Notes under the pieces: model-generated
The model's input: the letters and a program-made list of their open reading frames with translations, nothing else
Database searches by the model: none
What the model was told of the DNA's origin: nothing
Made by a program: the position numbers and the translations under genes
Source of the DNA: Streptomyces albogriseolus
GTDB lineage: Bacteria; Actinomycetota; Actinomycetes; Streptomycetales; Streptomycetaceae
Assembly: GCA_014650475.1 (NCBI GenBank)
Contig: BMVA01000001.1
Coordinates: 124,001 to 188,000 of the forward strand
Reading direction: 5' to 3'
DNA length: 64,000 nucleotides
Shown: positions 25,068 through 32,811 of the stretch, piece by piece
How the letters are laid out: each line of letters starts with the position of its first letter
Position numbering within the stretch: position 1 is the stretch's first letter

Positions 25068-26387
25068 ATGCCGACCTGGTCCTTCCGGTTCCAGCTGGGG
25101 CAGTACGTCAGGGCCAGCCTGTGGATCCTGCCGGTGCTCGGCCTGGCCGCCGGGGCCCTGCTCGGCGAGGCGGCGCTCGCCCTGGACGACAGGGTGGGCA
25201 TCCCGACCGGCTGGCGGTACACGGCCACCACGGCGACGGGCGTGCTGACCGCCATCGTGGGCGCCATGGTCGCCTTGCTGGGATTCGTGGTCACGATCGG
25301 GGTGCTGGCCGTCCAGCAGGCCATCGGCACGCTGTCCCCGCGCTACATGCGGCTGTGGTACCGCAACCCGCTGCAGAAGACCGTGCTGTCCCTGTTCGCC
25401 GGCACCTTCGCCTTCGCGTTCACGCTGCTGCGCCGGATCGGCCCGGGCACGGTGCCGGACCTGGGCGTCACCCTGGCCGGTCTCGCGGTCGCGGTCAGCC
25501 TGGTGATGCTGCTGGTCTACCTCAACCGGTTCGTGCACGACGTGCGCCCGGTGGCGATCGCCGACCGGGCGCGCCGCACCGGCCTGCGCGTCCTCGGCGT
25601 CTCCGTGGAGGCGCAGGGCCGCTGCCTCCTCCTCGACGAGCGGGCCGACGACCCGCGCCGGGACGCGCCCGCGCAGGTGGTGCGCTCGGAGGACGGCGGG
25701 GCCGTCCAGGGGCTGGACGTGGCCGGGCTGGTGCGGGCCGCGTCGCGGTACGACTGCGTGCTGGCGGTGGCGCACCGCGTCGGGGACTTCGTGCCGCCGG
25801 GAGCCGTGCTGCTGGAGGTCCACGGGACGCCGCGCACGACCGTGGACCCGCGCCGGCTTTCGGGGCTGGTCGCACTGGGCGCCGAGCGGACCGCCGAGCA
25901 GGATCCCGCCTTCGCGCTGCGGGTACTGGCCGACATCGCGGCGCGGGCGCTGTCCTCGGCCGTGAACGACCCGACCACCGCCGTGCAGGTCCTCAACCAC
26001 ATCGAGGCGTTCCTGCACGCGGTCGGCCGGTCGGAGCTGCGGGGCCGGCACGTGCTCGCCGACCGGGACGGCCGGCCGCGCGCGGTGGTGCCGGGCCGCG
26101 GCTGGGAGGAGTACCTCGAGCTGGGCGTCACCGAGGTCCGCGAGTACGGCGTCGGCTCGCTGCAGGTGTGCCGGCGGCTGCGCGCCCTGCTCGACGGGCT
26201 GCTGGCCGGCGTGCCGGACGGGCGGCGGCCCGCGGTGCGCCGCCAGCTCGCGCTGCTCGACGACGCCGTGGAGCGGGAGTACCCCGAGGGGGTCCGCCGC
26301 ACGCTCGCCCGCACCGGGGACCGGCAGGGCATCGGGGGCGGCGGCTCCTCTCCCGGAGACGCGCCGCGCCCCGGCGGGGACGTGTGA
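25068..26387 (+). CDS. DUF2254 predicted membrane protein
   Basis: A 439-residue DUF2254 protein. Four membrane helices occupy residues about 15-160, including the conserved IVGAMVALLGFVVTIGVLAVQQ and the LSPRYMRLWYRNPLQK loop. A soluble C-terminal region follows with RALSSAVNDPTTAVQVLNHIEAFL, the most conserved family stretch. The function of DUF2254 is not established. A Gly/Ser/Pro tail of about 25 residues ends the chain. The ATG at 25068 has GCGGAGG upstream. Confidence 0.87.
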   Translation: MPTWSFRFQLGQYVRASLWILPVLGLAAGALLGEAALALDDRVGIPTGWRYTATTATGVLTAIVGAMVALLGFVVTIGVLAVQQAIGTLSPRYMRLWYRNPLQKTVLSLFAGTFAFAFTLLRRIGPGTVPDLGVTLAGLAVAVSLVMLLVYLNRFVHDVRPVAIADRARRTGLRVLGVSVEAQGRCLLLDERADDPRRDAPAQVVRSEDGGAVQGLDVAGLVRAASRYDCVLAVAHRVGDFVPPGAVLLEVHGTPRTTVDPRRLSGLVALGAERTAEQDPAFALRVLADIAARALSSAVNDPTTAVQVLNHIEAFLHAVGRSELRGRHVLADRDGRPRAVVPGRGWEEYLELGVTEVREYGVGSLQVCRRLRALLDGLLAGVPDGRRPAVRRQLALLDDAVEREYPEGVRRTLARTGDRQGIGGGGSSPGDAPRPGGDV

Positions 26388-26468
26388 GGCGAGGCCGCTC
26401 CGTTCGACCTGAGGGCGTCACGGGGTCATGCTGGAAGGACGTCTTCCCCATGGAATCAGGGGGCCTCG

Positions 26469-27386
26469 ATGAGAGCGGTACGAACGCACGACCGCGACGC
26501 GCCCGAGGACGGTCTGGTCGTCGAGGAGGCCCCGTATCCGTACGCGGGTGAGGGCGATGTCGTCGTGAAGGTGCGGGCGGCCTGCTTCACCCCGGACGAA
26601 CTCGCCTGGCCCGCCTCGTGGGTCGACCGGGCCGGCAGGCCGCGGTCCCCCGTCGTACCGGGCCACGAGGTGTCGGGGGAGGTCGCCGAGGTGGCGCTCG
26701 GCACCACCGGACTGACCGTCGGACAGCGGGTGATCGGCCTCACCGACTGGAACCGCGACGGCGCCCTCGCCGAGTACGTGGCGGTGGAGGCGCGCAATCT
26801 CACGCCGCTGCCCGCGGACGTCGACCCCGTACGGGCGGCGGCCCTGCCGATGCCGGGACTCACCGCCTGGCAGGGGCTGTTCGTGCACGGCCGGATCGGG
26901 ACCGGGCAGAGCGTCCTCGTGCACGGAGCGGGAGGGGGGGTGGGAATGGCAGCCACGCAGCTCGCCCGTGACGCCGGAGCGCGTGTCCTCGGTTCGGGCC
27001 GCGCGAAGAGCAGGGACCTGGTGCTGGAACTGGGCGCCGAGGAGTTCGTCGACCTGGAACAGCCGGCGTGGGAGGAAGCCGTGGGCCTCGTCGACCTCGT
27101 ATTCGACGCCGTCGGAGGGACGGTGCTCGACCGCTCGGCCGCCGTCCTCAGAGCGGGAGGCACCCTCATCAGCATCTCCCGCCCGCCGACCGTGCGGCCC
27201 GAGGACGGCCGGGCGATGTACTTCATCGTCGAGCCCGACCGCGGTCACCTCGCGCAGGTCGTCGACCGTCACCGGCAGGGACGGCTGCGGCCCCTGGTGG
27301 GGAGCGTCCGTCCGCTCACCGAGGCGCCGGACGCGTTCCGCACCAGGTCCGGGACGGCAGGGAAGACCGTCGTCGCCGTCGCGTGA
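26469..27386 (+). CDS. Quinone-oxidoreductase-type medium-chain dehydrogenase (zeta-crystallin-like)
   Basis: A 305-residue MDR-superfamily enzyme. The GroES-like N-terminal part (CFTPDELAW, VPGHEVSGEV) lacks the structural zinc cysteines, as in NADPH:quinone reductases. The Rossmann motif is VLVHGAGGGVGMAATQLARDAGARVLGS near residue 156. The expected activity is NADPH-dependent reduction of quinones or enones in the cytoplasm. A VOC-family gene starts 56 bases downstream on the same strand and is probably in the same transcript. ATG 26469 is the natural start, although its ribosome site (GGGGGCC) is weak. Confidence 0.88.
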   Translation: MRAVRTHDRDAPEDGLVVEEAPYPYAGEGDVVVKVRAACFTPDELAWPASWVDRAGRPRSPVVPGHEVSGEVAEVALGTTGLTVGQRVIGLTDWNRDGALAEYVAVEARNLTPLPADVDPVRAAALPMPGLTAWQGLFVHGRIGTGQSVLVHGAGGGVGMAATQLARDAGARVLGSGRAKSRDLVLELGAEEFVDLEQPAWEEAVGLVDLVFDAVGGTVLDRSAAVLRAGGTLISISRPPTVRPEDGRAMYFIVEPDRGHLAQVVDRHRQGRLRPLVGSVRPLTEAPDAFRTRSGTAGKTVVAVA

Positions 27387-27442
27387 CTCCGGTGCGCCCT
27401 TCGGGGGCGGGGGTTCCGCCACCACGGAAAGCAGTCACTCTC

Positions 27443-27919
27443 ATGGATCTCAAGCTCGAACTCATCGTGCTGCCCGTGTCGGACGTCGACCGGGCCAAGG
27501 CCTTCTACGAGGCCATGGGCTTCCGGCTGGACCTCGACAAGGCGGCCAGCGAGGAATGGAGGGCCGTGCACTTCACCCCGCCCGGTTCGGAGTGCTCCAT
27601 CATCTTCGGCAAGGGGCTCACGTCCGTGCCGCCGGGCTCCGCGCAGGGCATGTACCTCGTCGTCCCCGACATCGAGAAGAGCCGCGCGGAACTCGTCGAC
27701 CGCGGCATCGAGGTGAGCGAGGTCTTCCACGACGCGGCCGCCGTCTTCTACCACGGCCACGGCGGCGGGGACTTCACCCACGACCCCGCCCAGGGCCAGG
27801 GCCGGCTGCCGGGTCTCCACCCGGACCGGATGTCCTACGGCTCCTTCGCCACCTTCAGCGACCCGGACGGCAACGGCTGGGTGCTGCAGGAGGTGCAGCA
27901 GCGGCTCCCCGGCCGCTGA
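27443..27919 (+). CDS. VOC-family (glyoxalase/bleomycin resistance-like) protein
   Basis: A 158-residue vicinal-oxygen-chelate protein. The paired beta-alpha-beta-beta-beta modules begin with LELIVLPVSDVDRAKAFYEAMGF and end with FATFSDPDGNGWVLQEV, the latter holding the conserved Glu metal ligand. An inserted loop rich in Gly/His (YHGHGGGDFTHDPAQGQGR) between the modules is longer than in most members. Metal-dependent isomerase or dioxygenase functions are possible, but the substrate is unknown. It follows the quinone reductase and precedes a strong terminator. Confidence 0.88.
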   Translation: MDLKLELIVLPVSDVDRAKAFYEAMGFRLDLDKAASEEWRAVHFTPPGSECSIIFGKGLTSVPPGSAQGMYLVVPDIEKSRAELVDRGIEVSEVFHDAAAVFYHGHGGGDFTHDPAQGQGRLPGLHPDRMSYGSFATFSDPDGNGWVLQEVQQRLPGR

Positions 27920-27952
27920 CGGGGCGTCACTCCGGGCGGTGTCGACTCCGGG

Positions 27953-27985
27953 CGGCCGCCGGCCCCTTCACCGGGCCGGCGGCCG
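27953..27985. terminator. Bidirectional terminator between convergent VOC and zinc-ribbon genes
   Basis: A perfect 13-base inverted repeat (27953-27965 and 27973-27985, loop of seven) lies in the 101-base gap between convergent genes and could stop transcription from both sides. Confidence 0.75.
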
Positions 27986-28020
27986 TCACCCTGAGGTCCT
28001 CCCGCCGCCGCGGCGTGCGC

Positions 28021-28296
28021 TCACCCCGCGGCCACCGGAAGCCGGAGGTAGTCCAGTCCGCTCGCGTCGAGCCAGAGGTCGCCCGGGGAGCGGACCATGC
28101 GCAGCAGCACGTCCTCGCAGCCGGGGCAGCGCAGCACCGTCCCCGGGCCGCCGAGGTAGGCGTGCGCCTCGGCCAGCCGCATCCGCAGGCCGCAGCCCTG
28201 GCACCGGCCGGAGGCCATGGTCATGTCGGCGCCGAACAGCGACTCGAGGTCGCCGGCGGCGGCGTTGCCGTCGAGGAAGCCGGGTTCGGTGGTCAT
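28021..28296 (-). CDS. Zinc-ribbon protein, DUF6510-like
   Basis: A 91-residue protein with two CxxC pairs (CQGC near residue 32 and CPGC near 57), 22 residues apart, which should bind one zinc ion. The rest is short helices and strands. I associate it with the DUF6510 family, whose function is unknown. It is the last gene of a three-gene same-strand cassette behind the flavin reductase and the sulfite-oxidase-like gene. I prefer ATG 28296, which has AAGGGA upstream, over the GTG at 28314, which abuts the previous stop. Confidence 0.78.
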   Translation of the reverse strand: MTTEPGFLDGNAAAGDLESLFGADMTMASGRCQGCGLRMRLAEAHAYLGGPGTVLRCPGCEDVLLRMVRSPGDLWLDASGLDYLRLPVAAG

Positions 28297-28314
28297 GGAA
28301 CGGGGTCCCTTCAC

Positions 28315-29070
28315 TCACCCGCCGGGGCCGAAGCGTTCGGTCCGGATGCGGCGGGGATCGTGGCCGAGTGCCACGAGCAGGCCGGCCGCCGTCTCCACGA
28401 ATCCGGTGGATCCGCAGACGTAGCAGGCCGGTTCGAAGTCCGGCGGCCACCCGCCGGCGGACAGATCGTTCGCGGTGACGCGCCCGGGTGGCCGCGGCCA
28501 GCCCTCCGGTGCGGAGCGGCTGTAGAGGAAGGTCTTGTCGAGCCCCGGGTCCTGCGTCCGCAGGTCCGGCACGAACAACTGGGACCGGGGGCTGCGGAGG
28601 CCGTACACGAGCCGGAACGGGACGCGGTTGCCGAGGGCGCGCCGGGTGCGGATCATCGCCATCAGCGGCACCATCCCGGAGCCGCCCGCGACGAGCAGCA
28701 CCGGTTCCTTCTGCTCCTCGGGCCGCCACACGAACCAGCCGCCGACCGGTCCGCGCAGTTCGATCACGTCGCCCACCTCGAGGACGTCCACCAGGTACGG
28801 GGAGACCTCGCCGTCGTCGATCCGTTCGACGGTCAGCTCGACGCGTTCCCCGTCGGGCGCGGAGGCGATCGAGTAGCTGCGCTGCGTGCTGTAGCCGTCC
28901 TCCGCGGTGAGCCGTACGTCGACGTGCTGTCCGGGCAGGTGGCCCGGCCACCCGGGGACGTCGAACACGAGGGTGCCGGCGGTGTCCGACTCGTCGCGCC
29001 TGCCGGTGAGGCGGGCCTGCAGCCAGCGCAGCCGTGCGCCTAGTCGCCCTGGTACCGCTGCTCGCGCCAT
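28315..29070 (-). CDS. FAD/NAD(P)-binding ferredoxin-reductase-like protein
   Basis: A 251-residue flavoprotein reductase. RSYSIAS (FAD binding) lies near residue 64, GGSGMVPLMAMIRTR (NAD(P) binding) near 128 and YVCGSTGFVETAAGLLVALG near 216. It lacks an iron-sulfur domain, so electrons must pass to a separate partner. Its ATG overlaps the 3' end of the sulfite-oxidase-like gene by 31 bases, strongly suggesting that the two work together, with this reductase passing electrons between NAD(P)H and the molybdenum protein or a carrier. The zinc-ribbon gene follows at once. Confidence 0.9.
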   Translation of the reverse strand: MARAAVPGRLGARLRWLQARLTGRRDESDTAGTLVFDVPGWPGHLPGQHVDVRLTAEDGYSTQRSYSIASAPDGERVELTVERIDDGEVSPYLVDVLEVGDVIELRGPVGGWFVWRPEEQKEPVLLVAGGSGMVPLMAMIRTRRALGNRVPFRLVYGLRSPRSQLFVPDLRTQDPGLDKTFLYSRSAPEGWPRPPGRVTANDLSAGGWPPDFEPACYVCGSTGFVETAAGLLVALGHDPRRIRTERFGPGG

Positions 29071-29639
29071 GGGTCACCGTAATCGTGGTAGCCGACGGTC
29101 TCCCAGAAGCCGCGTTCCTCCTCGTGGAGCAGCTGGATGCCGCTCACCCACTTCGCGGACTTCCAGAAGTACAGGTGCGGGACGAGGAGGCGGGCGGGGC
29201 CGCCGTGTTCCGGGGGAAGTTCCTCGTCGTCGTAGCGGTAGGCGATCCACGCCTTGCCGTCGAGGAGGTCCTCGACGGGGAGGTTGGTGGTGTAGTCGCC
29301 GTAGGAGCGGACCATGGCGTACTCGGCGCCGGACTCGACGTTCGCGAGGAGGACGTCGAGGGAGACGCCCTGCCATCGGGTCCCGAACTTCGACCACTTG
29401 GTCACGCAGTGGATGTCGACGGTGGGCGTCTCGGAGGGCAGGGCCATCAGCTCCTGCCAGTTCCACTGGTACCGGACGCCGGTCTCGGTGCGGACGGTGA
29501 ACTCCCATTCGTCGGGGCTCACCGTGGGTGTGGGGCCCGCGGACAGTACGGGGAATCCGGTGGTCTCGTACTGCCCCGGCGGCAGTTCGTGCCCCTTGTC
29601 CCGTCCCCGGCCGTGGAATCCGCGTGAAATGACGGCCAT
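29040..29639 (-). CDS. Sulfite-oxidase-like molybdopterin oxidoreductase
   Basis: A 199-residue protein with the sulfite oxidase/YedY molybdopterin fold: VDIHCVTKWSKFGTRWQGVSL holds the cysteine that ligates molybdenum, and SYGDYTTNLP, LLDGKAWIAYRYDDEELPPEHGGPARLLVPHLYFWKSAKWV follow as in YedY/YuiH proteins. No signal peptide is visible, so it is a cytoplasmic form. ATG 29639 gives the conserved start. A longer frame to 29675 has no ribosome site. It is the first gene of the cassette with a flavin reductase and a zinc ribbon. The true substrate (sulfoxide, nitrate-like or N-oxide) is unknown. Confidence 0.88.
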   Translation of the reverse strand: MAVISRGFHGRGRDKGHELPPGQYETTGFPVLSAGPTPTVSPDEWEFTVRTETGVRYQWNWQELMALPSETPTVDIHCVTKWSKFGTRWQGVSLDVLLANVESGAEYAMVRSYGDYTTNLPVEDLLDGKAWIAYRYDDEELPPEHGGPARLLVPHLYFWKSAKWVSGIQLLHEEERGFWETVGYHDYGDPWREQRYQGD

Positions 29640-29750
29640 GTCGTATCCCCGCTCTCGGAAGAGGGCAGTCCCCATTTTTCAGGAGTCGCCGCGGACCGGC
29701 ATCTCGGCGGCGAGGTCGCCGGTCGCGGGCGGGGGCCGGCCACAGAGGGG

Positions 29751-30068
29751 TCAGCCGCGTGCGACCGCCGACTCGATGTGGTCGAGGTGGGCGTCGACGA
29801 TGTCCTCGAAGGCGGTGCGGCGGTCCGCGCTCAGAGGGTGGACGTCGCGGGCGAAGTGCGCCAGGGCCGGGAAGCGCCCGGGGGCGGCGCCCAGGACCGC
29901 GACGCGGAACAGTTCGAGGCCCTGTCCCCGCTCCTCGGGCGTGACGGTGCCGATGCCGGCGTCGGAGGAGATCAGCGCGACGAGGAGCACCGCGAGACGG
30001 TGGTAGTGCGCGGGGATCTCCTGATCGGGCAGGCCGGCCGCGCGCAGGGCCTGCAGGACCTCCTCCAT
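29751..30068 (-). pseudogene. C-terminal remnant of a TetR-family regulator
   Basis: The 105 residues match only the ligand-binding C-terminal domain of a TetR protein (HYHRLAVLLVALISSDAGIG, then TPEERGQGLELFRVAVLG). The N-terminal helix-turn-helix of about 90 residues is absent. The frame stays open upstream for some 50 bases with no recognisable DNA-binding motif, so the gene looks 5'-truncated. The decayed serine hydrolase on the opposite strand begins within about 70 bases and also lacks its 5' part. One deletion removing the divergent promoter region and both gene starts would explain this. Expression as a small protein is not excluded. Confidence 0.65.
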
Positions 30069-30137
30069 GATCAGGCGGGATCCGGCGGCGCTGGACGCCG
30101 CCCTGGAGGCCGTCCACCACGGGGGGGCGGCACTCCA

Positions 30138-30670
30138 GGGGTGTACTCCAACACCAACTACCTTCTTCCGGGGAAGTTGTCGGAGAAGGTGACGGGGCTC
30201 TCCCGGCCGAGCGGTGCATCGCCCTCGACGTCATCGAGCCTGCGGGACTGCGGGACACCGGGCTCGCCGTCGGCGCGTACATCGAGGCGCCGCACTGCGG
30301 CTCTACGAGGCCTGGTTCCGCATGATCGACCCGCCACGCGACCACAGCGTCCACGACATGTCGTGGGGGGGCCTCGGCGTCACTGATCTCGACGGTCGCG
30401 GACCTCGACCGCTTCTCCGCGCTGCTGCCCGCCGGGGAGATCGTCGCCCCGTCCTCGCCGGCCGAGATGCGGTGCACCGTCCCGGTGATCTCCCAGGAGG
30501 GGAGGACGATCGACCACGGCCTCGGGCTGCACCCGCTGGAGCCCCTGAGCCCGGGGCAGGCCCCCTACCGGGGGCACGGCGGCACGGTTCTCGACGCGTC
30601 CGGCCGTCCGAAGCCGCACGCCATCGACGCGGCGCCGGCGGCCTTCCGCCGCTTGGCGGCCAACGGCTGA
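30138..30670 (+). pseudogene. Decayed serine hydrolase (class C beta-lactamase / DD-peptidase family)
   Basis: Three reading frames in succession match one serine hydrolase. GVYSNTNYLLPGKLSEKVTG at about 30138 carries the YxN active-site motif. Then come ERCIALDVIEPAGLRDTGL, EAWFRMIDPPRDHSVHDMSWGG and finally TVADLDRF with CTVPVISQEGRTIDHGLGL ending in YRGHGGTV. The N-terminal signal peptide and the SxxK serine are missing. At least three frameshifts are needed to join the pieces, so no functional enzyme is made. Intact relatives are secreted D-alanyl-D-alanine carboxypeptidase-like proteins of about 380 residues. Confidence 0.75.
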
Positions 30671-30827
30671 CCGGGAACCTGGCACCGCATCGGCCGGACT
30701 CAGTGCCCGTCAACTCCCGCCCGGCGGGCGGACGCCCGGTCCTCACACGCTGCTGACACCCCCGTCGCCTACCCTCGGTGCAGGGAGGCACCGACACGCG
30801 GTGCGGGTGCACGTCGAGGAGGCGGGG

Positions 30828-31664
30828 GTGCTCGGTAGAGGTGCGTGGCTGGTCGCGGGAGCCGTCGTCGTGACCTGCATGATGCTCCTCGGCCCCAGCA
30901 CGCCCGCGGGCGCCCCGTTCGCCCGGACGGTGCCGGTCGACGCCGCGAAGGACGTGGTGCCCAACCGGATCATGACGTGGAACCTGTGCAACCCGTGCGA
31001 CGAGAGCAACGTCGACCGGGCCGCGGAGATCGCCGCGTACGCGCCGCAGGTGGTCGGCCTCCAGGAAGCCTGTGTACGGGACGTCGAGCGGATCCGGGAC
31101 CACCTGGCCCATATGCACGGGCTGGACTACCACGTCGAGTACGGCCCGGTGCTGCGCAGTTGGAGCCGCTGCGGCGGCGCCCCGTGGCGGCCGGGAGGTT
31201 ACGGGCAGGCGTTGCTGTCGGCGGCGCCGATGACCGACGTCGTCGCGGAGGAGTATCCGGACGGCGGCTCGGAGGACCGCGGCTACATCGCCGTCACGAC
31301 CGAGGTCGCCGGGCAGACCGTACGGGTTTTCAACACGCATCTGGCGCAACGGCGTCAGGAGTCGGTGCGCGCGCGGCAGACCGCGGTGCTCGCCCCGCGG
31401 GTGGCCCGGTACGGGCGTGCCGTCGTGCTCGGCGACTTCAACGCCGTGCCGGACTCCCCCGAGCTGTCCCCGATGTGGGCGCTGGCCGAGGACACGGACG
31501 GCGGGTGCCGGCCGCCGGCCGCCGGCGCGTGCGAGCCGACGACGGACTGGCAGAGCAAGTTCGACTACGTGTTCCTGCGGGGGCTTTCGGCGCTGAGGCA
31601 CGAGGTGCGGCCCAGCGCGTATTCCGATCACCATCTGCTGCACACCGACGTCACCGCGCACTGA
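30828..31664 (+). CDS. Secreted endonuclease/exonuclease/phosphatase-family protein
   Basis: A 278-residue exported protein. GTG 30828 follows GAGGAGG at five bases, so I prefer it to the GTG codons at 30801 and 30807. A signal peptide covers residues 1-30 (AWLVAGAVVVTCMMLLG, cleavage near PFA). The EEP fold shows RIMTWNLCNP, VVGLQEACV (metal-binding Glu), FNTHLAQRR, VVLGDFNAVPDSPE and a C-terminal SDHHLL with the catalytic Asp-His. It could be an extracellular nuclease, sphingomyelinase-like or other phosphodiesterase. CNPC near the start of the domain is an unusual cysteine pair, perhaps a disulfide. Confidence 0.87.
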   Translation: MLGRGAWLVAGAVVVTCMMLLGPSTPAGAPFARTVPVDAAKDVVPNRIMTWNLCNPCDESNVDRAAEIAAYAPQVVGLQEACVRDVERIRDHLAHMHGLDYHVEYGPVLRSWSRCGGAPWRPGGYGQALLSAAPMTDVVAEEYPDGGSEDRGYIAVTTEVAGQTVRVFNTHLAQRRQESVRARQTAVLAPRVARYGRAVVLGDFNAVPDSPELSPMWALAEDTDGGCRPPAAGACEPTTDWQSKFDYVFLRGLSALRHEVRPSAYSDHHLLHTDVTAH

Positions 31665-31738
31665 TTCCGTTAAAAGTTCTGTTAGGACGCGCGATTCGCG
31701 GATACACGTTCGACGAACCGACATCGAAGGAGTCAGTG

Positions 31739-32023
31739 ATGGGCATTATCGCTTGGATTTTCATCGGTCTGATTGCCGGCGCGATCGCCAAGGCGCTCAT
31801 GCCGGGCAAGGACCCGGGCGGCATCATCATCACCATGCTCATCGGCATCGCGGGCGGTCTGCTCGGCGGTTTCCTGGGCAAGGTGATATTCGGGGTCGAC
31901 TCGATCGACGGTTTCTTCGACCTGTCGACGTGGATCGCCGCCATCATCGGCTCCGTCATTCTCCTCGCGCTGTACCGGGCTTTCGCCGGTCGCAGTCACC
32001 GAGGCGGTCACGCCCACGCCTAA
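31739..32023 (+). CDS. GlsB/YeaQ/YmgE-family stress response membrane protein
   Basis: A 94-residue protein with three hydrophobic segments (residues 3-20, 27-48, 60-78) and the family pattern of glycine zippers (GLIAGAIAKALMPGKDPGGIIITMLIGIAGG). It is also called transglycosylase-associated protein, although enzymatic activity is not shown. GAAGGAG lies upstream of ATG 31739. It ends with a His-rich tail (SHRGGHAHA). A 19-base perfect hairpin follows. Homologues are often under general-stress control, but no sigma-B-type promoter is certain here. Confidence 0.9.
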   Translation: MGIIAWIFIGLIAGAIAKALMPGKDPGGIIITMLIGIAGGLLGGFLGKVIFGVDSIDGFFDLSTWIAAIIGSVILLALYRAFAGRSHRGGHAHA

Positions 32024-32071
32024 AGGCGCATTCACTGGTGTGAGGTGACACCCCCGCAGGGCTCTGCCTGC

Positions 32072-32113
32072 CACGCGGAAGGCCCCCGTCCTCGGACGGG
32101 GGCCTTCCGCGTG
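32072..32113. terminator. Strong bidirectional terminator
   Basis: Two 19-base arms (32072-32090 and 32095-32113) are perfectly complementary around a CTCG tetraloop. It lies between the GlsB-like gene and the convergent XRE gene, whose stop is at 32119. Confidence 0.85.
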
Positions 32114-32118
32114 CGCGT

Positions 32119-32718
32119 TCACGCCGGATCGCGTCCGGCGCGGGGGTCGGAGCGGAGGTGGGCGCGGACGCCCTGGAGGCCGAAGAGGACGAGGAGTTCC
32201 ACGGCCTTGCCGTCGGCGCTGCCCAGCCAGTGCGGCAGGGAGGTGTCGAACTCGGCGGCCTCGCCGGGTGACAGGGTCAGGTCACGCTCACCGACGAGGA
32301 GCCGCAGACGGCCGGTGAGGACGTAGAGCCACTCGAAGCCCTCGTGGGTCTGCGGCGTGGGCTCGGCGGGCTTCGGCCGCGCGGGGATGATCACCTTGAA
32401 GGCGTGCACCCCGCCGGGCCGGCGGGACAGCGGTACGAAGGTCATCCCGAACCGGGTGACGGGCTTCAGATGGATCCGCGGGTCGCCGGTCCGGGGCGCC
32501 CCCACCAGGTCGTCCAGCGGCACGTCGTACATCCGGGACAGCGGCAGCAGCAGTTCGAGCGTCGCCCGGCGCTGTCCGCTCTCCAGCCGGGACAGGGTGC
32601 TCTCGGACACGCCGGTGACGGCCGCCACGTCGGCCAGTGTGAGCCCGCGGTCCCGGCGCAGCGCGCGCAGCCTCGGGCCCACGGCGTCCAGCACCTCGTC
32701 GTCCGTCCTTCCGTCCAT
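32119..32718 (-). CDS. XRE-family regulator with cupin domain
   Basis: A 199-residue protein. The N-terminal helix-turn-helix (residues 13-70) shows LRALRRDRGLTLADVAAVTG and VSESTLSRLESGQRRATLELL. A C-terminal cupin barrel follows (EGFEWLYVLTGRLRLLVGERDLTLSPGEAAEFDTSLPHWLG). This architecture is common for regulators sensing small metabolites. ATG 32718 is followed upstream by two perfect palindromes in the divergent spacer, so autoregulation and control of the methyltransferase gene are likely. The ligand is unknown. Confidence 0.9.
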   Translation of the reverse strand: MDGRTDDEVLDAVGPRLRALRRDRGLTLADVAAVTGVSESTLSRLESGQRRATLELLLPLSRMYDVPLDDLVGAPRTGDPRIHLKPVTRFGMTFVPLSRRPGGVHAFKVIIPARPKPAEPTPQTHEGFEWLYVLTGRLRLLVGERDLTLSPGEAAEFDTSLPHWLGSADGKAVELLVLFGLQGVRAHLRSDPRAGRDPA

Positions 32719-32726
32719 CACGCCAG

Positions 32727-32757
32727 CTTGCCACAACGGCAAGATTCCGTGCCGGAA
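32727..32757. promoter_or_regulatory. Paired palindromic operators between XRE-cupin and methyltransferase genes
   Basis: CTTGCC-ACAAC-GGCAAG at 32727-32743 is a perfect inverted repeat with 6-base arms. TTCCG-TGC-CGGAA at 32745-32757 is a second perfect one with 5-base arms, one base later. Both fall in the 93-base divergent spacer, close to the regulator start, as expected for autoregulation. Confidence 0.6.
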
Positions 32758-32811
32758 CGGTGGACGGCTGCCGAGACTGGGCGCATCGACGACGACCTGA
32801 GGGAGTTTCCG

